Part shown: in pieces, positions 27,341-32,952 of the stretch
How the letters are laid out: each line of letters starts with the position of its first letter
Numbering within the stretch: the stretch's first letter is position 1
Source: an uncultured Gammaproteobacteria bacterium
GTDB taxonomy: Bacteria > Pseudomonadota > Gammaproteobacteria > SZUA-140
Assembly: GCA_945787155.1 (NCBI GenBank)
Contig: CALZHD010000031.1
Coordinates: 1 to 32,952, forward strand
Length of the DNA stretch: 32,952 bases
Direction: 5' to 3'
Translations under genes and position numbers: made by a program
Notes under the pieces: generated by a model
What the model was told of the DNA's origin: nothing
The model's database searches: none
What the model saw: the letters and a program-made list of their open reading frames with translations, nothing else

Positions 27341-28465
27341 TTATGGATATGGGTCACCCTGACTCCATTCACTTGACCCTTCCCAAAAATTCCGCCACTC
27401 AACCGCCTGCACATCAAAATTTCCATCCGCATAGATATAGGTATCCCCATACCCACCCGCCTTGTCAAAGGTGCCTGTCCAACGGAATTTGCCGGCCGTG
27501 ACATTCAAATTTCTGCCAGTGGCTGGTGCAGGGCCACCACCCGGGGGCGGTGGGGGCGGGGCGATCGAAGGATCGAACAGGTACGCAGCCGCGCCGCTCT
27601 CGGGTTCGATGGTGAAAACCGATGGCAAGGTGCTAAAGGCGAAGGTCTCTTCAGGAATAGGATCCGCGGGATCCGCGATGCCCATATTATATTGACGCAT
27701 GACAAACAGTTGCGGATCACTGGTGTCATCTGAATAACTGATATTCCGCATATCAACTTCAAACTCTGTCTTGAGTGCGCCAGGGACGGTAATGGTCTGC
27801 TGGATATAAGGTTTACGATCGAAGCGCTTGTGGGTGCCATCGAAATAATAGCCATCTTTTATGAAATCGAGTTCAACCGTATTGCCATCGGTATCGGTAT
27901 CCTTGAGGTACATCCGTATCGCGACCATCGTCGGGTTACCAGTGCCGTTACCGGTAGTGCCGGGGTCTTCGCTTTCATGCGATAGTGGCTGGAACCGGGC
28001 GGCATTTGACCCGCCAGAAGGTGATCGCATCCCACCGGGCGTCGAACCAACGTTCAGCCCGGGGCCGTGGATATAGACCTCCTGCACCCAGCCCTGAGCC
28101 GGATCGCCGATAATCTGGTGGTAATAGCCTGTTCCACTACTATCTTCCCACTCTTCCACAAAGTAGGGCCACTCGTCCCCGTCGGCATAGCCTTTATGGG
28201 GCTTGGGATCGGTGGATGATTTGCCAGCCATATGTTCGTCGCAACCGTTGTCGCCCACCCCTGCAAATCCGCAGGAATATCTTACCCCAGCGGCGTTGCC
28301 AGAGATGGGGGCGAAGCTTAGGTCAAAATCATCCCCGAAACCCTCCGCGTTTACGGGGGTATTCACAGCGATGCCTGACAATGCTGTCAGTAACACCAGC
28401 ATGATCTGAAACGGCTGCAGAGACCGCGCTTGATGCGATATTGTATGTGACGAAATTTGATACAA
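27341..28465 (-). CDS. Secreted protein of unknown family (GFGDDF type, copy 1)
   Basis: I do not recognise this family. The 374-residue product has a signal peptide (IMLVLLTALSGIAVNTPVNA) followed by EGFGDDFDLSFAPISG. It is rich in aromatic and Asp residues, with conserved phrases YYHQIIGDPAQGWVQEVYIH, NGTGNPTMVAIRMYLKDTD, KRFDRKPYIQQTI and DPQLFVMRQYNMGI. A proline-rich linker (APPPPPPGGGPAP) leads to a C-terminal segment, LNVTAGKFRWTGTFDKAGG, ending WSQGDPYP. Four Cys positions might form disulfides or bind a ligand; this is not established. The start is TTG 28465 with AGGGTG upstream; an internal ATG at 28402 is less likely because it removes the basic N-terminus. It is a paralogue of the gene at 29283-30377 and is the first gene of the copy-1 operon. 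Confidence 0.8.
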   Translation of the reverse strand: MYQISSHTISHQARSLQPFQIMLVLLTALSGIAVNTPVNAEGFGDDFDLSFAPISGNAAGVRYSCGFAGVGDNGCDEHMAGKSSTDPKPHKGYADGDEWPYFVEEWEDSSGTGYYHQIIGDPAQGWVQEVYIHGPGLNVGSTPGGMRSPSGGSNAARFQPLSHESEDPGTTGNGTGNPTMVAIRMYLKDTDTDGNTVELDFIKDGYYFDGTHKRFDRKPYIQQTITVPGALKTEFEVDMRNISYSDDTSDPQLFVMRQYNMGIADPADPIPEETFAFSTLPSVFTIEPESGAAAYLFDPSIAPPPPPPGGGPAPATGRNLNVTAGKFRWTGTFDKAGGYGDTYIYADGNFDVQAVEWRNFWEGSSEWSQGDPYP

Positions 28466-29282
28466 GACTTACACCCTAAACTCTGCAACTAGAATAATGC
28501 GAAGCAGCCTGGTTCATCATTAATAATGGTGGCTCGCGCATACCGCTATCCCTGCGTCGAAGATGGATTCCCTGCTAAATATGTTATCGACAATATGCCT
28601 TTAATCTTTATCACGCACTCTACCTCTGAAAAAACTGCCTCCAGATGCAATCAAAGCGATTATTATTCATTAGTAACAATGAGTTACGCTGTCGTAAGGG
28701 GTGTATTTTAAGCCGCTTTAGCACCATTCAGAGCCAGATCGAATGCCCCGCACTAGCTAACAGGATTTGGATGCCACGGCCGATCGAAAACCGCAAATGA
28801 CAGGGATGTGTCAGTGGCTGCTTCGCGCATATCGAAAGGCTTGTTGCCTCTCAGTCAATCCATTGAAATTGTTGATATGATTTTCAAAAGGGGTTTACAA
28901 GCAGCTGGCTGTTGTTGCCATATAGCGACATAGTTGGCCAATAAATATGAGCGCATGAAGGCATTACACTTGACTGTGGCACGCTTCAGGTTTGCCGCTA
29001 AACCTCAACAAGGAAATATATTTTAATTATAAAAATCAAATAATTAAGTAATATCTACGTGTGTTGGCGTCCAAATTTATCACGATGCATTTATTATAAT
29101 TACGCTCACGTTTGTTATCAGAGCGCAAAAACTTGCCCACAACGATTAAAAACCTTAGTATCTTAATCATATAGGATATGCATCTTTATCGGCGGAAACG
29201 CTGCATTCTTGAATAAATATGTGGGGCAGCCACCCTACTCTAAAGAAAAATAATACATAAAGAGCATTCATTTTAATTTGAC
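28466..29282. other. AT-rich 817-bp divergent intergenic region
   Basis: This separates the two divergent GFGDDF-type paralogues. It holds no convincing gene: the longest open frame, 28526-28711, gives 61 residues with no recognisable domain, signal or ribosome-binding site. The part after about 29020 is very AT-rich. It must contain the promoters of both flanking genes, but only one weak candidate is visible (29133-29161). No insertion-sequence ends or tRNA are seen. Confidence 0.6.
29133..29161 (+). promoter_or_regulatory. Candidate sigma-70 promoter for the copy-2 GFGDDF gene
   Basis: TTGCCC and TAGTAT stand 17 bp apart, each matching 4 of 6 consensus positions, about 120 bp before the ATG at 29283. 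A perfect TATAAT at 29095-29100, without a -35 partner, is an alternative. Confidence 0.3.
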
Positions 29283-30377
29283 ATGACGATAACGCTTCGA
29301 CAATTTGCTCAAACCGCTGGTATCCTGATCGGGGCATCTTTGTGTCTGGCGACAACCACAACGCACTCCATTGCAGCTGGATTCGGCGACGATTTCGGCC
29401 TCAATTTTCAGCCCATCGGCGATCTTAACGGCGGCAGAATACAGTTTGCCTGTAATTATCCTGGCGAGGCCAGAAGGGACTGTGAAGAGGGTATGGCGGC
29501 CAAGGATGGTAACTTTAAAGTCCACCCAGGGCCTCCAGATGATGATCAACCCTATCTGGTCGAGACCTGGGGCACGGGCGATCCTGGCTACTGGCATCAG
29601 ATCATCGGTGACCCGGCTCAGGGCTGGGTGCAGGAGGTCTACCTGCATGGTCCCCTCAATATCGGCAGTACCCCGGGCGGCATCAGGGCACCCTCCGACG
29701 GGCAAAATGATGCCCGCTTCCAGCCACTGCTGAGTGACTCCAAAATCACCGGTAACGGCACTGGTAATCCGACCATGATCGCGATACGCATGTATATGAG
29801 GGATACCGATTCCACTGGCACCACGATTGAAACGGATTTCATTAAAGATGGCTTTGTGGTTGATGGTTCTGGCGACAAACGTTTCGACCGCAAACCCTAT
29901 ATTGAGCAGTTCATTACCACTCAGGATCAACTCAGATCCGAATTTATTGTCGATATGCGCAATATTAGTTATTTCGATGACAGCACCGATCCACAGCTTT
30001 TCGTCATGCGTCAGTACAACATGGATATGGTGAATCCGGAAAATCCGATTCCCGAAGACAATTCCATGAATAGTCTCTTTGCAGCGGTATTAACCACGGA
30101 ACCAGAGAGTGGCCTGGCCGCATTCTTATTCGATCCGGCGGTTCCCGCACCGCCACCACCACCAGGGAGTTCTGCACCACCGCCCGATGGCAGGAATATA
30201 AATCTGACTGCCGGTAAATTTCGCTGGACGGGCGACTACGATGCTGCGGGAAGCATCACCGATGAGTATATCTATACAGAAGATACTTTTGATGTTCAGT
30301 CTGTCGAGTGGCTCGATTTCTGGAATGGCTCAAGCGAATGGAGCCCGGGTGATCCCTACGGAGACCCGCCGCTCTAG
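29283..30377 (+). CDS. Secreted protein of unknown family (GFGDDF type, copy 2)
   Basis: A 364-residue paralogue of the product of 27341-28465, on the opposite strand. The signal peptide ends near HSIAA and the mature protein starts GFGDDFGLNFQPIGD. Matching blocks are YWHQIIGDPAQGWVQEVYLH, NIGSTPGG, NGTGNPTMIAIRMYMRDTD, KRFDRKPYIEQFI, DPQLFVMRQYNMDM, a Pro-rich linker (VPAPPPPPGSSAPPP), and LTAGKFRWTGDYDAAG to the C-terminal WSPGDPYG. Conservation across the whole length, with the linker more variable, indicates two folded parts. The family and function are unknown. The ribosome-binding site is weak. A 220-residue frame on the other strand overlaps it but lacks any family signal and is rejected. 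Confidence 0.82.
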   Translation: MTITLRQFAQTAGILIGASLCLATTTTHSIAAGFGDDFGLNFQPIGDLNGGRIQFACNYPGEARRDCEEGMAAKDGNFKVHPGPPDDDQPYLVETWGTGDPGYWHQIIGDPAQGWVQEVYLHGPLNIGSTPGGIRAPSDGQNDARFQPLLSDSKITGNGTGNPTMIAIRMYMRDTDSTGTTIETDFIKDGFVVDGSGDKRFDRKPYIEQFITTQDQLRSEFIVDMRNISYFDDSTDPQLFVMRQYNMDMVNPENPIPEDNSMNSLFAAVLTTEPESGLAAFLFDPAVPAPPPPPGSSAPPPDGRNINLTAGKFRWTGDYDAAGSITDEYIYTEDTFDVQSVEWLDFWNGSSEWSPGDPYGDPPL

Positions 30378-30696
30378 TGAACCACACCGAATTTGATTGA
30401 ACATTGCAATCTTCGATATAGCGTTACTGCGGCACTGAGCAATCTATGGGGACTTCTATTGCTTCCCCCACAATTGCGCACCGCATCTTTCTTACTTCAA
30501 ACTCATTCATCAATGGCGCTCACCTCTATTTACTTTTGAACTGTTCAAACGATGCATCACATCCAGGCTCACTGAAAAATCAAAAGCCACACCCCAACCC
30601 CAGATTTTTCAGTTTCATTTAAGCTCATTTGCTTAGAGTGCTGACCAACATAACATTGCTTATGTAAAGTCATTCACACTACTGGAGGAAAATCTA
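30378..30696. other. Intergenic stretch before the small periplasmic gene
   Basis: No gene is seen. It contains the 11-bp inverted repeat listed at 30571-30613. No clear terminator for the upstream gene was found: AGCAAT/ATTGCT and GGGGA/TCCCC near 30440-30470 could form weak competing hairpins. Confidence 0.5.
30571..30613 (+). repeat. Perfect 11-bp inverted repeat with a C-rich loop
   Basis: ACTGAAAAATC (30571-30581) and GATTTTTCAGT (30603-30613) are exact reverse complements. They flank a 21-nt loop made only of A, C and one G. It lies about 85 bp before the start of the gene at 30697 and could be a leader hairpin, an operator half-site pair or a terminator for the upstream gene. There is no T-run after it. 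Confidence 0.6.
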
Positions 30697-31092
30697 ATGT
30701 TTAAACAGATGCAAATTTTACTGGTAACTACCGTTCTCATCATTGCTGGCCCGAGTGCCTGGGCAGATACACCACCTAAAATAGATGTACCAGATTCTCA
30801 CTCGATTGAAAACATGGGCAAGATAAATTTATACCGCGTTCAAATGCAAGGGCTCGAGTTTGGGCGAGATGAAGAAAAGGTGGATGCTGAGATCCTGGTG
30901 ACACTCGATACCAAACCCGAAATGGTCTATACAGTGAGACTTCATCCTGACTCTCCCCCCGTTAACAAAATACTGGCAGATACTCTGCGCGATGCATATC
31001 TAAGCCAAACCAATGTGACGTTATATCATCAAAAAGGACGTACGGGACAAAAGCACGTAAAGATCCATATGGTCCAGCTTAACAGAAAATAG
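30697..31092 (+). CDS. Small periplasmic protein of unknown function
   Basis: 131 residues; not recognised. A clear signal peptide, MFKQMQILLVTTVLIIAGPS, ends in AWA, leaving a mature protein of about 108 residues starting near DTPPKID. The mature part has beta-strand character (VDAEILVTLDTKPEMVYTV, NVTLYHQKG, HVKIHMVQLN) and no Cys, so it may be a single small beta-sandwich domain. A strong ribosome-binding site (GGAGG, 8 bases before the ATG) suggests it is well expressed. It is a single gene: a hairpin terminator follows at 31159, and the next gene is on the other strand. Confidence 0.75.
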   Translation: MFKQMQILLVTTVLIIAGPSAWADTPPKIDVPDSHSIENMGKINLYRVQMQGLEFGRDEEKVDAEILVTLDTKPEMVYTVRLHPDSPPVNKILADTLRDAYLSQTNVTLYHQKGRTGQKHVKIHMVQLNRK

Positions 31093-31158
31093 AGACTATC
31101 TATCGGATCGCTCTATTACTCTACAACAACCGACAAGGTCTTGATGGCCTACTATTTC

Positions 31159-31187
31159 CCGTTCTGCATAAAACTTATGCAGAACGG
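31159..31187 (+). terminator. Hairpin terminator between convergent genes
   Basis: CCGTTCTGCATAA and TTATGCAGAACGG form a perfect 13-bp stem with a 3-nt loop, followed on the plus strand by TGTTTAATTT. This fits a terminator for the gene at 30697. The stem may also end transcription from the protease gene on the other strand, although no T-run follows on that side. Confidence 0.8.
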
Positions 31188-31283
31188 TGTTTAATTTAAA
31201 AAATATTGAAGGGGAGAGATTTCGCTTATACATGCAGATACTGTGCTCGATATTTTCTATATTTGTAACCCTATAACGAAAGC

Positions 31284-32468
31284 CTATTTTACAGGGGGGG
31301 CTTCAGCCTCTACTGTTTTTTCTACTTCCGCCGCCTTTTTCAGAAACGCGGAGAATTCTTCTACAACAAACTTAACAGGAATCGATATCCCAAACCCCTC
31401 CGAGCCAATGGATCTGGTCGACATCAGTTTTTGAGTATTAACACCCAATACACGCCCATCTTCATCTACCAACGGGCCTCCGCTATTACCCGGTAATATT
31501 TGGGTATCCGTGTAAATATTATTATCGCGCTTACCCGTGATAATGCCGGAGGTTACAAAGTCCTTTAATCCTAGTGGGCTGCCTACTGCATAGACCTTCA
31601 CCCCCTGAGCAATGACGCCTGGTTTAGTGGTATCGATAAAAGGTGTTATGTGATCATCTAGCTTTATTAAGGCCAGATCATGTTTTTTGCTCAGCTTAAC
31701 CAGACTGGCCTTCACTTTAGTGCCGTCCTTAAGTGTGACCTTGAACTGTCGTGAAAATTTAGCGCGTGCAGAGCGAGAGTCAAAGTCAGAAGTCTTCCTG
31801 GATACTTCCCGTTTCTTGTCATTCAACCACTTTGTATCCTTTTTATGGCCTGACTTCATTTTTTTAAGGCGCTGTTCGTAGACCTCATACTCGGCATAAG
31901 CAACTTTTTTTTCACGATCATTATAGCGATCAATATCTTTTTTATATTGTTTTAGCTCGGACTCCATCTTTTTGAGCTTAGCCTTTCTTACTGCCAACTC
32001 CTGTTCAACTTCATTGATCTTTTTCTTAGCCTCATCTAAATCCTTATCGGTCTTCTTCCAGGCCTTGAAGTCAGCAGGTCTTACCACATGTTTGTTTGTC
32101 ACAATATAGCCATCCCGGCTCACAAAAAAACCAGAGCCAGAACCTAGCGCGGTCTCTACCGAGACCACCGCAAGCGTCGTTTCTTCTATCATTGTCGATG
32201 GCTTATACTTGCTCTGCAATGACGCAGCGATATCTTTTGCAACCACCTTTTTCTTTTTACCTTTATAACTTAATATTTCAGACTTTTGAGTACTCTTCGG
32301 CGGCTTATCGGTAAACTGCCACTTTCCCGTGGCATCTTTGTATTTATAAATTTCCGCCATCCCCGGCGTGACAACTCCCAGCATCATTGCGCCGCACAGC
32401 AGCACTAATAGTTTATTTATCCGGGAATTTATCCGGGAATTTCGAGCAGAAAGCATCATTAAACTCAC
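31284..32468 (-). CDS. Exported trypsin-like serine protease with DUF4124 domain and a coiled-coil insert
   Basis: 394 residues. A signal peptide ends near TPGMA (38). A DUF4124-like domain follows at about 39-70 (IYKYKDATGKWQFTDKPP). The protease part is of the trypsin/HtrA type with a complete triad: His127 in TNKHVV, Asp264 in KKHDLALIKLD, and Ser329 in LPGNSGGPLV. Between His and Asp lies a long charged helical insert of roughly 100 residues (about 135-235; EVEQELAVRKAKLKKMES), a likely coiled coil where ordinary members have a short loop. No PDZ domain is present. The N-terminus carries a 12-bp tandem repeat (NSRINSRI). It is encoded downstream of an AgmX/PglI-type gene with a terminator in between. 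A periplasmic protease is likely; the substrate is unknown. Confidence 0.88.
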   Translation of the reverse strand: MSLMMLSARNSRINSRINKLLVLLCGAMMLGVVTPGMAEIYKYKDATGKWQFTDKPPKSTQKSEILSYKGKKKKVVAKDIAASLQSKYKPSTMIEETTLAVVSVETALGSGSGFFVSRDGYIVTNKHVVRPADFKAWKKTDKDLDEAKKKINEVEQELAVRKAKLKKMESELKQYKKDIDRYNDREKKVAYAEYEVYEQRLKKMKSGHKKDTKWLNDKKREVSRKTSDFDSRSARAKFSRQFKVTLKDGTKVKASLVKLSKKHDLALIKLDDHITPFIDTTKPGVIAQGVKVYAVGSPLGLKDFVTSGIITGKRDNNIYTDTQILPGNSGGPLVDEDGRVLGVNTQKLMSTRSIGSEGFGISIPVKFVVEEFSAFLKKAAEVEKTVEAEAPPVK

Positions 32469-32602
32469 TCAACCATCAGTACTTAATTATAAGAAAGAAA
32501 ACTTAATTTTCACCACTCACCAATATCTGGTAATGGTAATACATATAACGGCCAGAACCACTAGCAACTAGAATAGATTAGTTGAACCACTGTCAACGCC
32601 AG

Positions 32603-32641
32603 AAAAAAGGAGGGCGAGCGAGCAGCAATACGCTCACTCGC
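32603..32641 (-). terminator. Strong rho-independent terminator
   Basis: On the minus strand GCGAGTGAGC and GCTCGCTCGC pair over 10 bp with one wobble around an 8-nt loop, followed by CCTCC and a run of six T. It lies just after the stop codon at 32652 and ends the AgmX/PglI-type gene. Confidence 0.87.
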
Positions 32642-32651
32642 AGTTGTGTTA

Positions 32652-32952
32652 TTACGACGGTAGAAACTCGATTGGATATGAGACTGTCACAGTATCAACC
32701 TCTTTTTCACCAAAGTTAAACTGTTTGATACGCGCCAGAATACGGCTCTCGAGTTTTGAGTTTTTCAGTTCACTCGAAACGATTCGTACGTCGACCACTT
32801 CACCGGAGGGTGCAATGACGATTTCAAGCACAATCATCCCCTTCAAGCCAGGGTCTTTACGACGCTCGCGCTTATAGATCGAGAACAGCTTGCTCTTGTT
32901 ACGATCAAACACCATGACAATCTCTTCTTCGCTACGCATGTTCATCTTCGAC
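32652..32952 (-). CDS. AgmX/PglI C-terminal domain protein (TonB-like), cut by window edge
   Basis: The frame runs in from the right edge and ends at 32652, so only about the last 100 residues are seen. An ATG at 32945 exists, but no stop separates it from the edge, so the real start is probably outside. The visible part is the AgmX/PglI C-terminal domain: RSEEEIVMVFDRNKSKLFSI, then GLKGMIVLEIVIAPSGEVVD, VRIVSSELKN, and the end VSYPIEFLPS. This domain has a TonB-like fold and usually forms the periplasmic end of a longer protein in energised transport or motility-type complexes. Which complex this one serves cannot be told from the window. Confidence 0.85.
   Translation of the reverse strand, partial: SKMNMRSEEEIVMVFDRNKSKLFSIYKRERRKDPGLKGMIVLEIVIAPSGEVVDVRIVSSELKNSKLESRILARIKQFNFGEKEVDTVTVSYPIEFLPS

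Noticed and set aside
28526-28711. 61-residue frame in the divergent intergenic region
   Set aside because: No ribosome-binding site, signal or recognisable sequence; length is expected by chance.
29268-29930. 220-residue open frame on the minus strand opposite the GFGDDF copy-2 gene
   Set aside because: It has no domain, signal peptide or ribosome-binding site, while the plus-strand frame has a full-length paralogue and a signal peptide.
13485-30377. Island considered as a transposon or prophage
   Set aside because: No transposase, integrase, terminal repeats, attachment sites or phage structural genes were found; local duplication explains the layout better.

Overview
The window looks like chromosomal DNA of a gammaproteobacterium. 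The evidence is gene order: ispE / tRNA-Gln / prs / rplY / pth / ychF on one strand, and lolB plus a TPR lipoprotein divergent from hemA-prfA-prmC, which is a classic gammaproteobacterial housekeeping block. Genus cannot be read from the sequence. There are no insertion sequences, phage genes, CRISPR arrays or rRNA genes.

Layout. 1-552: start of a secreted ankyrin-repeat protein, cut by the left edge. 630-9633 (mostly minus strand): trmB, thiG, tRNA-Met, ychF, pth, rplY, prs, tRNA-Gln, ispE, lolB and a TPR lipoprotein, covering tRNA modification and quality control, thiamine, ribosomal protein L25, PRPP, isoprenoid precursors and lipoprotein sorting. 9780-13458 (plus strand): hemA, prfA, prmC and a JAMM (M67) metallopeptidase. 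13485-30377: an accessory island of six exported proteins. 30697 to the right edge: a small periplasmic protein, a trypsin-like protease with a coiled-coil insert, and the C-terminal part of an AgmX/PglI (TonB-like) protein.

The accessory island is the most interesting part. On the minus strand it holds two paralogous copies of a two-gene unit. Each unit is a very large secreted protein (about 1500-1600 residues) followed by a 600-700 residue protein with calcium-binding repeats and a C-terminal Gly-rich / hydrophobic / Arg-rich surface-sorting tail. The large protein carries FlgD-like Ig domains, BNR/NHL-type propellers, FN3 domains, a cadherin-like domain and a conserved C-terminal domain. 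In both units the stop codon of the first gene overlaps the start of the second as TAATG, so the two proteins are probably made in step and work together. Between the units lies a decayed 5' end of a third copy. Upstream of the first unit is a secreted protein of unknown family, and a paralogue of it is transcribed divergently 0.8 kb away. I interpret the island as a duplicated, modular cell-surface system of unknown function.

Other oddities are a ychF lacking an internal segment of about 24 residues that includes the G3 GTPase motif, a thiG without an adjacent thiS, and hairpins next to rplY, tRNA-Gln and several other genes.
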